Shown here piece after piece: positions 1 to 7,604 of a DNA stretch of 64,000 bases; position 1 is the first letter of the stretch; each line of letters starts with the position of its first letter. The notes beneath the pieces are model-generated. The model saw only the letters and a program-made list of their open reading frames with translations, did not search any database and had not been told where the DNA came from. Origin of the DNA: Zobellella taiwanensis (GTDB lineage: Bacteria; Pseudomonadota; Gammaproteobacteria; Enterobacterales; Aeromonadaceae); assembly GCF_003012795.1 (NCBI RefSeq), contig NZ_PXYH01000020.1, forward strand, positions 1 through 64,000, written 5' to 3'. A program made the position numbers and the translations under genes.

Positions 1-96
1 CACCGAAATACTGAGAAAATGCATCAAGGCTCATCATGGCTCTCCCAAAAAGGGAGTATCAGATCACAACACGATCTGCGGGTCAAATAGAACGAA

Positions 97-198
97 GTGT
101 CCAAAAAACGTTCGCGATCTCACCCTGGTTGCACCACCTGCTGCGTATGCTGCAAAGAAATTCCGCTCGATGCCGCCTTCACCCCGGAAGGCGCGGAA
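97..198 (+). pseudogene. Truncated DUF3330-type protein, transposon remnant
   Basis: From a GTG at 97 the first 34 codons encode a Cys-rich start with [20 protein letters not shown], the N-terminal signature I recall from DUF3330 proteins carried by Tn3-family and mercury-resistance transposons. The family normally continues with another Cys-containing stretch. Here similarity stops at about base 198, and the frame then runs meaninglessly antisense through the end of lspA. I read this as a deletion joint that left only a stub of a transposon gene. The assignment rests on memory of the family, with no alignment run. The preceding 96 bases could hold part of the transposon's res/tnp region but show nothing definite. 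Confidence 0.55.
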
Positions 199-215
199 TT
201 GTATAGGCGTAGGTG

Positions 216-728
216 TCAGTCAGATCCATCCGACTCGGCATTGGTGTTTGCTTTTTTACCCAACAAGCTGCTGGAAACTAAAAGTAAGGCACCGAGGACA
301 ATTGCAATATCAGCCAGGTTGAAGGCCGGCCAATGCCAGTCTCGCCAATAGAAATCAAAGGAATCCACAACATAGCCGCGAAAGACCCGGTCAATCAGGT
401 TGCCCATGGCGCCACCGAGGATAAGACTGTAAGCGATGGCTTCTCCTTTATGACGATTTTCAAGGATCAGCTTGATCAGAAAAATCGAGACCACTACCGC
501 GATTCCGATAAAAAAGTAGCGCTGCCAGCCTCCACCATTCGCAAAAAGACTGAATGCGGCACCGGTATTCCATACGTGTACCCAGTTAAAGAATGAGGTC
601 ACTGAAATAGACTCGCCATATGCCATTGATTGTTGCACCAGCCATTTTACGGCCTGATCAGACGCTGCCAGCAGGCCGGAGATGGACAACAGAGCGTACG
701 GTGACAGATGTTTGCCAAAAATGGACAT
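216..728 (-). CDS. lspA: Lipoprotein signal peptidase II (accessory copy)
   Basis: This 170-aa inner-membrane aspartyl protease removes signal peptides from diacylated prolipoproteins. It has four hydrophobic segments and both conserved catalytic motifs, GNLIDR near residue 113 and FNLADIAI near residue 135, each carrying an essential Asp. The ATG lies 3 bases after the stop of the upstream cation transporter, so the two are cotranscribed. An lspA beside a CDF-type transporter and a CadR/PbrR regulator is a recognised arrangement in mobile lead/cadmium resistance clusters, and PbrC-type proteins carry an LspA domain. I therefore read it as an accessory copy, distinct from the housekeeping lspA that would sit beside ileS elsewhere. 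Confidence 0.93.
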   Translation of the reverse strand: MSIFGKHLSPYALLSISGLLAASDQAVKWLVQQSMAYGESISVTSFFNWVHVWNTGAAFSLFANGGGWQRYFFIGIAVVVSIFLIKLILENRHKGEAIAYSLILGGAMGNLIDRVFRGYVVDSFDFYWRDWHWPAFNLADIAIVLGALLLVSSSLLGKKANTNAESDGSD

Positions 729-731
729 TGC

Positions 732-1637
732 TTAATCCTTGAGCGCCAGAATGCGTCTAGCACCGTTAAGTACAATTACCCCCGCGATGGTGCCGATAAT
801 CAGATCCGGATAATTGGACCCGGTCCACGCGACCAGAGCGCCGGCGGTGATGACCCCCAGGTTGATCACCACGTCGTTGGCCGAGAATATCCAGCTTGCC
901 TTCATGTGCGCCCCGCCCTCCCGATGTTTGGATATGAGCAGCAGACAACTGGTATTGGCAATCAATGCGACGAATGCGATAGCCATCATCACCAGCGATT
1001 CAGGCTCACTACCGAATACAAAGCGTCTCACCACCTCTATGAGTACGCCCACAGCCAAGATCAGTTGCAGTACACCAGCAAGATGCGCGGCACGTACCTG
1101 CATTTTCACGCTATGTCCAACCGCATAAAGGGCAAGCCCGTACACCGCCGCATCGGCAAAATTGTCCAGGGATTCTCCAATCAGGCCGGTGGACCGGGCG
1201 ATCAGACCGGCAGTCATTTCCACCACGAACAGAAGTGCATTGATGCCGAGCAACCAGCGCAGGGTCCCGGATTCTTGCTTAGCAGAAGCTGCCGAAAACT
1301 CGGCGGCCTTGATGGTCTCCGGATTTGCAGCGACGGTTTCCTGAAGCGAGGCGCCTAGCCCCAAGGTCTTCAGTTTCGAGGTGACGGGCTCGACCTCGCC
1401 GTCATGCACGACCTTCAGCCGGCGGTTCGACAAGTCGAAGGACAGCGCCCGAACCTCCTCAAAGCCGTTCAGGGCTAGGCGAATCATTCGTTCTTCTGAT
1501 GGACAGTCCATCTTCGGCACGGCATAAACACTGACCCATCTCCCTGGCGCCTCGGAGGAGGCCTGTATATCGGTATCCGCTGCGGACGTTGCATCACCGC
1601 CACAGGCGCCACAGGCGCCACCACAGGATTTGCTCAT
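732..1637 (-). CDS. CDF-family heavy-metal cation transporter with metal-binding N-terminus
   Basis: This 301-aa protein probably exports divalent metals such as Cd, Zn or Pb across the inner membrane. The first 16 residues are Cys/Gly-rich (Cys 5, 9, 12). An HMA-like ferredoxin-fold segment follows, with MDCPSEE near residue 44. Several membrane spans then resemble the cation diffusion facilitator core, with Asp in a membrane helix (SLDNFADAAVYG). The start at 1637 is chosen because the Cys-rich motif begins there; a longer reading would run towards the promoter. It is divergent from cadR and followed after 3 bases by lspA. The substrate is inferred from the neighbouring regulator. Confidence 0.85.
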   Translation of the reverse strand: MSKSCGGACGACGGDATSAADTDIQASSEAPGRWVSVYAVPKMDCPSEERMIRLALNGFEEVRALSFDLSNRRLKVVHDGEVEPVTSKLKTLGLGASLQETVAANPETIKAAEFSAASAKQESGTLRWLLGINALLFVVEMTAGLIARSTGLIGESLDNFADAAVYGLALYAVGHSVKMQVRAAHLAGVLQLILAVGVLIEVVRRFVFGSEPESLVMMAIAFVALIANTSCLLLISKHREGGAHMKASWIFSANDVVINLGVITAGALVAWTGSNYPDLIIGTIAGVIVLNGARRILALKD

Positions 1638-1670
1638 GATACGACTCCACTTGAACAATGTTGTGGTACC

Positions 1671-1701
1671 ATTTAAAACTATAAAGCTACTATAAGGTCA
1701 A
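1671..1701 (-). promoter_or_regulatory. MerR-type promoter/operator for the cation transporter and lspA
   Basis: Read on the minus strand, a TTGACC -35 (1696-1701) and a TTAAAT -10 (1671-1676) are separated by 19 bases, the overlong spacing that MerR-family activators correct by DNA distortion. The spacer holds a dyad (CTATAAAGCTACTATAAG, near 1678-1695) like PbrR/CadR operators. It lies between the transporter and divergent cadR, so cadR very likely controls it. Confidence 0.8.
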
Positions 1702-1732
1702 TAGAGTAAAGAATCCGTTGGGGAGGAGGCTG

Positions 1733-2140
1733 ATGCGCATTGGTCAGTTGGCGCAGTTGGTAGGGGTCGAAACACAGACGATCCGCTTCTATGAACAGCA
1801 GGGCTTGTTGCCGCCGCCTGATCGGCAGGACAACGGTTACCGTGTCTATACCGAGAAGCATGGTGAGGGGCTGGCCTTCATCCGTCGCTGCAGAATCCTG
1901 GGCCTGTCACTGGCTGAGATTCACGAACTACAGAGCTATCAGGACGACCCTCATCAGCCTTGTACCGCCGTCAACACCTTGCTCGATGATCACATCTCTC
2001 ATGTGCGGTCGCAGATAACCGCTCTGCAAGCGCTTGAGAAACAACTCGTTTCACTGAGAGCGAGTTGCAACGATGACCGGGAAGTTGAGGCGTGTGGGGT
2101 TCTTGCTGGAATTAGCGAAGGAAACATGCACCAGCAGTAG
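1733..2140 (+). CDS. cadR: CadR/PbrR-type MerR-family metal-responsive regulator
   Basis: This 135-aa protein has an N-terminal MerR helix-turn-helix (RIGQLAQLVGVETQTIRFYE), a long dimerisation helix (about residues 75-115), and Cys residues at the positions expected for Cd/Pb sensing: CTAVN near residue 79, ASC near 115 and ACGV near 126. The pattern fits CadR/PbrR better than CueR or MerR. The ATG at 1733 follows a strong GGAGG; an in-frame upstream start at 1718 would overlap that site. It is divergent from the cation transporter and should activate the 19-bp-spacer promoter between them. Confidence 0.88.
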   Translation: MRIGQLAQLVGVETQTIRFYEQQGLLPPPDRQDNGYRVYTEKHGEGLAFIRRCRILGLSLAEIHELQSYQDDPHQPCTAVNTLLDDHISHVRSQITALQALEKQLVSLRASCNDDREVEACGVLAGISEGNMHQQ

Positions 2141-2364
2141 GTGAAGCATCAACCAGATAATCCGATGAGATGCCGGTCTGTCTCACTCTCATGCAAAGGT
2201 AAGATCAACCATTTAATCCGCTTACCCGTAATTAATTGCAGTCTGATAATCACCAGAAGTTCGATAACTGTAGATTGTTCATCACCGTTACATCCTCCCC
2301 AATCTTTTATCCATGATGATATGACTGGCATGCTTTAGAGTACTTTTAACATTTATGTTTTCTG
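2141..2364. other. Non-coding stretch after cadR, no recognised content
   Basis: These roughly 220 bases between cadR and the terminator of the broken TonB-receptor fragment are AT-rich. They contain no reading frame with family features and no clear hairpin. I see nothing identifiable here. Confidence 0.5.
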
Positions 2365-2391
2365 AAAAAAGGGGGCTGCTTATGCAGCCCC
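2365..2391 (-). terminator. Intrinsic terminator of the TonB-receptor fragment
   Basis: On the minus strand an 8-bp GC-rich stem (arms 2372-2379 and 2384-2391, GGGGCTGC paired with GCAGCCCC) is followed by six T. It lies 25 bases downstream of the receptor stop codon, showing that the 3' end of the receptor gene was carried here with its terminator. Confidence 0.85.
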
Positions 2392-2415
2392 TGTATCATC
2401 TTGGAGTGCTTCACC

Positions 2416-2832
2416 TTAGAAGCTGAGCTCACCTTCCAGCACATAGGTGCGGCCGGGCATGGGCACACGGCCCACCGGGCTGACGTCGGCGCCGCGGAAG
2501 TAGGCGTCGTCATCCAACAGGTTGTTCACGCCCATGCCCACGTTCAGGGTCATGTCGTTGTCCAGGGGAATGTCCCGACCCAGGCGAGTGTTGACCAGGG
2601 TGTAGGACGGCAGCTCACCGACGCTGCCCATGCTGTCTTCGTCGACGGTGTTGGCGGCGTCGCTGAAACTGCTGGACGCGAACAGGGCAGTGGCGCTGGC
2701 AGTCCATAGGCCGGTACGATAGACGGCGTCGGCACTCACGTGATGGCGCGGCGCATTTCGAAGCTCGTTGCCTATGTTAACATCTGTCAACTGTTCAGTG
2801 TCGAGATAGGTATAACCCAGGCCCAGGGCACG
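2416..2832 (-). pseudogene. C-terminal fragment of a TonB-dependent outer-membrane receptor
   Basis: About 138 codons encode the end of a 22-strand beta-barrel receptor: alternating barrel strands (LGLGYTYLDTE at the broken end), the segment GVNNLLDDDAYFRG typical of TonB receptors, and a final Phe (YVLEGELSF), the outer-membrane C-terminal signature. The frame reads back without a stop to about 2832, where it meets the ccmH tail in the opposite orientation and then hits a stop. No start, signal peptide, plug or TonB box is present. It is a decayed end fragment left by a rearrangement; the ligand cannot be told. Confidence 0.85.
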
Positions 2833-2901
2833 ATGCTAAGCAACGAAGAACGCAAACAAGCCGAAGCTCTGTTGAGCGAGCCCAACAATATCCCTGATTG
2901 A
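2833..2901 (+). pseudogene. 3' tail of a CcmH-like cytochrome c maturation gene
   Basis: The short frame MLSNEERKQAEALLSEPNNI matches the character of the extreme C-terminus of CcmH (helical, Glu/Lys-rich, ending near ALLSE) and ends 2 bases before the ccmI ATG, the usual ccmH-ccmI spacing. The upstream part of ccmH is replaced by the TonB-receptor fragment. The identification rests on position before ccmI plus composition, so it is moderate. Confidence 0.55.
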
Positions 2902-2903
2902 CT

Positions 2904-3776
2904 ATGAATCTGATCTTTCTCATCATCGCAGCCTTGCTAATCGGCAGTGCCACTCTGTGGCTCTGTGCAATACTTTGGCGAGGTCCTAAGCAGACAAACC
3001 CCGTAGAGCGCGGCGGCGTGAATACCGCCGTGCTGCGCGACCAATGGGCCGAACTTGAGCGGGACCATGCCCACGGCACTATTTCGGCCAACGATTTGGC
3101 TGATGCCAGGGCCGACTTGCAACGACGCGCTCTGGACGAAGCGACATCGTCGAACGCGGGTTCAGTTATCAACGCCGGAAGCAGGCGCAGCGCAATAGCG
3201 CTTGCCATTGTGCTGCCTGTTGCGGCGACGTTGACGTATCTGTACTTGGGAAATCCTGCCGCGATAAGTCCGTCTTCGGCTCCAGGCACCAGTGCAATCA
3301 CGCAAGCGGATGTGCAGGCCATGGTAGCTTCTCTGGAGGGGCGACTGAAACAGAATCCCGACGATCCGGCAGGCTGGCTCATGTTGGCTCGTTCTTATCG
3401 ACATTTTGGACGATACGAAGAAGCCGCCAACGCATTCTCAAATGCCACGAATCTCGTCCAGACCGATCCATTGGCATTGGCAGAATATGCGGAGACACTA
3501 GCACGAACACGAAGCTCGGGCTTTGAGGGAGAACCGACCCGGTTGCTTGAGCGCGCATTGTCGCTCAGCCCTGGGTCACCGATGCCCCTAACACTTGCTG
3601 GCGCGGCAGCCATGCAACGTGAAGACTATCCTGCCGCCATTAATTACTGGGGTAAACTACTGGAAGTGCTTCCACCTGATTCGGATGCAGCAAAGGTGGT
3701 CTCCGAGAGCATCGAACACGCGCGAAAACAGCAGGCTGACCTGGCCCGCAGGTCAGCTACCGACGTCCCGCAGTAG
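2904..3776 (+). CDS. ccmI: Cytochrome c maturation protein CcmI-like (TPR protein)
   Basis: This 290-aa protein has an N-terminal membrane span (residues 1-25), a cytoplasmic coiled stretch with LRDQWAELERDHAHGTI resembling CcmI (which starts with a LELD-type segment), a second membrane span near residue 100, then a periplasmic TPR domain (PDDPAGWLMLARSYRHFGRY onward). CcmI/CycH holds apocytochrome c for haem ligation by CcmF/CcmH. The ATG at 2904 is preferred over a TTG at 2898. None of ccmA-H is intact nearby, so this is an orphan copy whose usefulness is doubtful. It meets the next minus-strand gene tail to tail. Confidence 0.8.
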   Translation: MNLIFLIIAALLIGSATLWLCAILWRGPKQTNPVERGGVNTAVLRDQWAELERDHAHGTISANDLADARADLQRRALDEATSSNAGSVINAGSRRSAIALAIVLPVAATLTYLYLGNPAAISPSSAPGTSAITQADVQAMVASLEGRLKQNPDDPAGWLMLARSYRHFGRYEEAANAFSNATNLVQTDPLALAEYAETLARTRSSGFEGEPTRLLERALSLSPGSPMPLTLAGAAAMQREDYPAAINYWGKLLEVLPPDSDAAKVVSESIEHARKQQADLARRSATDVPQ

Positions 3777-3796
3777 CTGCCCATGCAGGCAACGCC

Positions 3797-4852
3797 TTAT
3801 GGAAGCGCGCGATAAGTGATGCCGTTTGGAGCGGGGCCGACCTTATAGGTCCCGACTACTGCCTGCGTGCTCGTGTCGATGGCGCTCACGGTATCGGCCT
3901 TGTTGTTCGTAATGAACACCAATTTGCCATCATCACTCGCCACCACCCCGTGCGCGCCCATATCCGTCGTTACAGTATCGACAACGCGCTGCGTCCCGAT
4001 ATCAATTACAGACACCGTATTATCGGGATTGCTGTCACTGCCTTGATTGGCCACATACATTCTGCTGCCGTCTGGCGTGGAAAAAAGCTGGATCGGGTTG
4101 CGCCCCACTTGGATATTACCGGCGACTTTCCGAGTGCTCGTATCGATGACCGCAACACTGTTCTCGTCGCGCAGAGACACATAGACCTGTGCCCCATCGG
4201 GTGTAAAAGCCACCTGAACCGGCGCTTTACCCACAGGGATACGTGCAGATTCTTTCAGATTCTCCGCGTCGATTACTGACACGCTATTGTCAGTAACGTT
4301 CGCTACGTATAGTTCACGCCCATCCGGGCTGAGACGCAAACCATGGGGATAACTGCCGGTAGGAATTTCGGCGACAACGGCTTTCCGGCTGATATCGACT
4401 ACCGTTACCTGATTCGTATCAGCATTGGTTATATAGGCGAAGTCGCCGCTCTTGCTGGTGACGACATGGGCAGGATGGTCGCCGGAGGGCAGCGTCGCGA
4501 TTAATTCCCCTGGCTTGCCTGCATCCAAAAGCACCAGGCTCGCCTGACTGCCATGGCCGTGCGTGGCGGCTGAAGTCGTTGGCTCGCTCTTCTCGCCACC
4601 ATGGCCTCCATGGCCACTGGAAGACGTGCCAACGGCTAGGAGAAGTTTGCCATTGGGCGATATTTGTACGTTATGAGGCACGACGGGAATATCCACCGTA
4701 CGGACTTCGCCCGAACTTAGTGTGATCACGCTGATGGACCCATCGCCCTCATTAGCGCTATAAACGACTCCATTGGCTAGCGAAGCTGCATTCGCAACTC
4801 CTATGGTGGCGGCGAGAACAGCTGTAATCAAGCTAACGCGGAACTTCTGCAT
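3797..4852 (-). CDS. Periplasmic YVTN-type beta-propeller protein
   Basis: This 351-aa protein has a signal peptide (about residues 1-23, ending GVANA-ASL) followed by repeated 40-43-residue blades with motifs such as LYVANVTDNSVSVID, VYVSLRDENSVAVID and VFITNNKADTVSAID, which define the YVTN/NHL-like propeller family. A His/Gly/Ser-rich loop at about residues 77-103 (GHGGHGGEKSE, ATHGHGS) could bind metal. The start at 4852 follows a GGAG and directly precedes the signal peptide; an upstream in-frame ATG at 4951 adds a non-signal extension. Neighbours are metal-related, so a periplasmic metal-binding role is possible but unproven. Confidence 0.82.
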   Translation of the reverse strand: MQKFRVSLITAVLAATIGVANAASLANGVVYSANEGDGSISVITLSSGEVRTVDIPVVPHNVQISPNGKLLLAVGTSSSGHGGHGGEKSEPTTSAATHGHGSQASLVLLDAGKPGELIATLPSGDHPAHVVTSKSGDFAYITNADTNQVTVVDISRKAVVAEIPTGSYPHGLRLSPDGRELYVANVTDNSVSVIDAENLKESARIPVGKAPVQVAFTPDGAQVYVSLRDENSVAVIDTSTRKVAGNIQVGRNPIQLFSTPDGSRMYVANQGSDSNPDNTVSVIDIGTQRVVDTVTTDMGAHGVVASDDGKLVFITNNKADTVSAIDTSTQAVVGTYKVGPAPNGITYRALP

Positions 4853-4947
4853 TTTAATCTCCAGAATTGAAGCAGGTGGTTTTGGGGGAAGAGACGGCTC
4901 AAATGCATGTTGGACGCTGTTGAACAACAGTCGTCGAACTGGCCTCG

Positions 4948-5208
4948 TCAACGCCGCTCATCAAGAATGTTTTTCGTATCGGGTAGCGGCACCGGTCGTG
5001 CTTCAGGCTTCCTGATGTCTTGTTCTTTGTGGCAAGACTGCATGCCTTTCATCATGAAGAACATCATCACGGGACAAATCAGGAAGAACAATGCTGGCGC
5101 CCAGGCAGTGATCAATTCACGGGCGGCGGGAAAGGTGGCGTAGGCAACGGCTACCACAGCGGCCAGGCCGGCCCCCGCTTTCAGCATCATCTTGATATCG
5201 CATTTCAT
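4948..5208 (-). CDS. Small membrane protein, DUF2933-like
   Basis: This 86-aa protein has two hydrophobic helices (about residues 9-27 and 34-50) and a Met-rich stretch, CPVMMFFMMKGMQSCH, that resembles DUF2933 proteins encoded beside copper and mercury resistance genes. The start at 5208 follows AAGGAG. It lies 95 bases upstream of the YVTN propeller gene on the same strand and may share its transcript. Cys and Met residues at the membrane exit suggest metal contact, but no function is established. Confidence 0.68.
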   Translation of the reverse strand: MKCDIKMMLKAGAGLAAVVAVAYATFPAARELITAWAPALFFLICPVMMFFMMKGMQSCHKEQDIRKPEARPVPLPDTKNILDERR

Positions 5209-5466
5209 AGTGTTCTCCTTGTGCGAGCTGCGCTGAACTCTCAGCATGGCCAACGTTGTGCGACCATTAGAAGAACTGTAGCGGGGTGACCCTGTCGGAC
5301 GCATTGCAGGCCGATTACATATTTGTCATCTATCGCGAGGCGCGGACGAATGAAATAGTTTGTATCTGTGCGCTTGGCAAGGTTGTCAATGCTTGCGGTG
5401 GACGCGTCCCAATCGGAGACGAGTCGGAATTTTTACAATGCCCGGAGAATACGAGTACCTCTTGTG

Positions 5467-5497
5467 TTGACCTTACCATGGTGGGAAGGTTTATCGT
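5467..5497 (+). promoter_or_regulatory. CueR/MerR-type copper-responsive promoter
   Basis: A TTGACC -35 (5467-5472) and TATCGT -10 (5492-5497) are separated by 19 bases. The spacer carries the dyad ACCTTACCATGGTGGGAAGGT (5470-5490, written here as two arms ACCTT.CC and GG.AAGGT), very like CueR operators. It lies 38 bases before the copper-chaperone ATG. The matching CueR gene is not in this window; cadR at 1.7 kb has a differently composed operator. Confidence 0.82.
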
Positions 5498-5534
5498 ACA
5501 GGTATTCAATCACGAACCAAGAGAAGGAACGTCA

Positions 5535-5801
5535 ATGGTCAATTTTCAGGTAAATGACATGACTTGCGGTCACTGTGCGGGCGTTATACGAGCCGCAATA
5601 ACCACCGCCGCTCCGCAGGCGGACATTGAGGTGGACCTCTCCGCACGTCGAGTAGCCGTAGAAGGCGTTACAGACATAGACGCGGTCGAGCGCGCCATCC
5701 GTGAGGCCGGTTACACCCCCGAGCTTTTTTGTAATCGCGATATGGGGTTTCACTCTGAACACCAGATGCGTCTTACCATATTTCGAGTCAATGCCAGTTA
5801 A
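5535..5801 (+). CDS. copZ: CopZ-like heavy-metal-binding chaperone
   Basis: This 88-aa protein has one HMA domain: the metal-binding loop MTCGHCAGVI (Cys 11 and Cys 14) and the fold ending AIREAGYTPEL near residue 66. About 20 extra C-terminal residues (FHSEHQMRLT) are not usual for CopZ. It should carry Cu(I) to a P-type ATPase or regulator. The ATG at 5535 follows AAGGAAC; a longer frame back to 5286 runs through the promoter and is rejected. The 19-bp-spacer promoter just upstream supports copper induction. It ends one base before the umuC stop codon on the other strand. Confidence 0.87.
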   Translation: MVNFQVNDMTCGHCAGVIRAAITTAAPQADIEVDLSARRVAVEGVTDIDAVERAIREAGYTPELFCNRDMGFHSEHQMRLTIFRVNAS

Positions 5802-5802
5802 G

Positions 5803-7074
5803 TTAACTCACTTTAGGAATATCACTTATACGGGTGGTGTATGCCGGTGACAAAAAACCCCGTTTCATCTGCCACTCTTGCTCAATGCCTTCAGCTGCCA
5901 GGAACACTCTCCCCTTTCCGGAGGAGTTGATGTTGTCCATCACCTGCATCAAGGCTTGGCTTTTCGGCTTGCTGCACGGTGTTTCGAACAGGTTTTGTTG
6001 GTAACTGCCCGGCGGCCAGAAGTCGGTGAGCATCACCGATGCCTTCTGATAACGGTAGCCGGCTTTCCAGATCTGTCTTAAGCCCTGACAGGCAGCCTGT
6101 ACAAGCTCCCGACTATCAGCCGTTGGGAGTCCCAGCTCCACGATAGCACTGTTGCTGTAGAACGGCTCCTGCGGAGAAAACGGACTGGTTCGGAGCGATA
6201 CCTGCACAAGCCGGCAGTACTCCTGCTGTGCTCTGAGCTTTTCCGCCGCTCGGCTGGTGTATTTGCTTACAGCCTCTCGCATAGATTGAAACTCAGTTAT
6301 TCTCTCGCCAAAGCTACGGCTACTGATAATTTGTTTTTTAGGCTCAGGCTGCTCATGCAGCGCCAAGCAGCTCAGACCATTCAGCTCACAGACAGTCCGT
6401 TCCACCACCACGGAGAACTGGCGTCGGATCACCTTCTGGTTTGCCCTGGCCAGTTGCCAGGCTGTGCGTATTCCCATCTCATTAAGCTGTCGGGCCAGGC
6501 GACGACCGATGCCCCACACTTCTTCCACCGGCACCAACTGCAGCAACTTCTGCTGTCTTATTGGGTCACGCAAATCCACCACGCCACCTGTCGCCGGCCA
6601 GCGTTTGGCTGCATAGTTGGCAAGCTTGGCCAAGGTTTTGGTCGGTGCAATCCCTACGCCGACCATGATCCCAACCCAACGCAGCACACGCTGCCGAATG
6701 TCGGCCGCAAACTCACTCAAAGCAACCAGGTGTTCGAGGCCACTCAAATCAAGAAAAGCTTCATCAATGGAGTAGACCTCTACCCGTGGCACCTGCATTT
6801 CCAGTACCGTCATCACCCGGCGAGAAAGGTCAGCATAGAGTGCGTAGTTGCTTGAAAATACTACGCCACCGGCACGCTCATAAGCCTCTTTAATCTTGAA
6901 ATAGGGAACGCCCATACCAATCCCCATCGCCTTGGCTTCAGCACTGCGAGCGACCACACAGCCATCGTTATTGGATAGCACAACGATTGGCCGGCCATTC
7001 AGATCTGGCCGAAACAGGCGCTCGCAGGAAGCATAAAAATTATTGCAGTCCACCAGGGCAAAGACCGGTTTCAC
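5803..7074 (-). CDS. umuC: DNA polymerase V catalytic subunit UmuC
   Basis: This 423-aa Y-family translesion polymerase has the first catalytic motif DCNNFYASCERLF (Asp 9) and the second, SIDEAFLDLSG (Asp 104, Glu 105), followed by helix-hairpin-helix and little-finger regions of normal length. It copies damaged DNA with UmuD' and RecA during the SOS response. It overlaps umuD by 4 bases, so the two are translationally coupled. The pair sits inside the mobile island, in keeping with the many plasmid- and ICE-borne rumAB/umuDC operons. Confidence 0.96.
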   Translation of the reverse strand: MKPVFALVDCNNFYASCERLFRPDLNGRPIVVLSNNDGCVVARSAEAKAMGIGMGVPYFKIKEAYERAGGVVFSSNYALYADLSRRVMTVLEMQVPRVEVYSIDEAFLDLSGLEHLVALSEFAADIRQRVLRWVGIMVGVGIAPTKTLAKLANYAAKRWPATGGVVDLRDPIRQQKLLQLVPVEEVWGIGRRLARQLNEMGIRTAWQLARANQKVIRRQFSVVVERTVCELNGLSCLALHEQPEPKKQIISSRSFGERITEFQSMREAVSKYTSRAAEKLRAQQEYCRLVQVSLRTSPFSPQEPFYSNSAIVELGLPTADSRELVQAACQGLRQIWKAGYRYQKASVMLTDFWPPGSYQQNLFETPCSKPKSQALMQVMDNINSSGKGRVFLAAEGIEQEWQMKRGFLSPAYTTRISDIPKVS

Positions 7075-7496
7075 AGCGGCAACCGGCGGATGATGTTGGT
7101 TACCACACCAAAAATCTCCATCGAATCTCCTTCCTCAGGCTCAATGGGCGGGTATACCGGATTTTCGGCCACCAGCCGGAACCGGGGTTTCAGCTCCAGC
7201 CGCTTGCAGGTCATCTCGCCGTTTACGCATGCAATCACGATATGGTGATGGGCCGCCTCTATAGAGCGGTCCACCACCAGTAAGTCACCAGAGTAAATTC
7301 CCGCACCCACCATGCTGTCTCCGCTGGCCTGCACCAGATAGCTAGCCGCAGGATGTCGGATACAGTAGGCGTTAAGGTCAATCCCCTGCTCCACATAGTC
7401 CTGTGCCGGGCTAGGAAAGCCGCATGATGCACGCTCTACCAGTAATGGCAGCAGAGAGTCGGAGTCGGCTCTGAGAGAGCCCAGTATGATGGTCAT
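7071..7496 (-). CDS. umuD: SOS mutagenesis protein UmuD (self-cleaving)
   Basis: This 141-aa protein belongs to the LexA/UmuD S24 peptidase family. The cleavage site is Cys 25-Gly 26 (RASCGFPSP). The catalytic Ser is in SGDSMV (about residue 61) and the Lys in TCKRLEL (about residue 98). RecA filaments trigger cleavage to UmuD', which joins UmuC to form Pol V. A near-perfect LexA box lies 14 bases upstream, so damage induction is clear. Confidence 0.96.
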   Translation of the reverse strand: MTIILGSLRADSDSLLPLLVERASCGFPSPAQDYVEQGIDLNAYCIRHPAASYLVQASGDSMVGAGIYSGDLLVVDRSIEAAHHHIVIACVNGEMTCKRLELKPRFRLVAENPVYPPIEPEEGDSMEIFGVVTNIIRRLPL

Positions 7497-7509
7497 ATGA
7501 ACACCTTTT

Positions 7510-7529
7510 CACTGTATATTAATACAGTA
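7510..7529 (-). promoter_or_regulatory. LexA (SOS) box of umuDC
   Basis: CTGTATATTAATACAG at 7512-7527 fits the gammaproteobacterial LexA consensus CTG-N10-CAG with an AT-rich alternating centre. It is placed just upstream of the umuD start codon, where it would cover the promoter. Confidence 0.93.
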
Positions 7530-7604
7530 TATTTTCAGGTGTAGGGAAGGGCAAGAGAAGGAAGATATCAGGGCTTAAACATGACTCTAGAACTGAGAAA
7601 AGAG

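Noticed and set aside
5286..5534. N-terminal extension of the copper chaperone
   Set aside because: It runs through the CueR-type promoter; the HMA domain starts right after a ribosome site at 5535.
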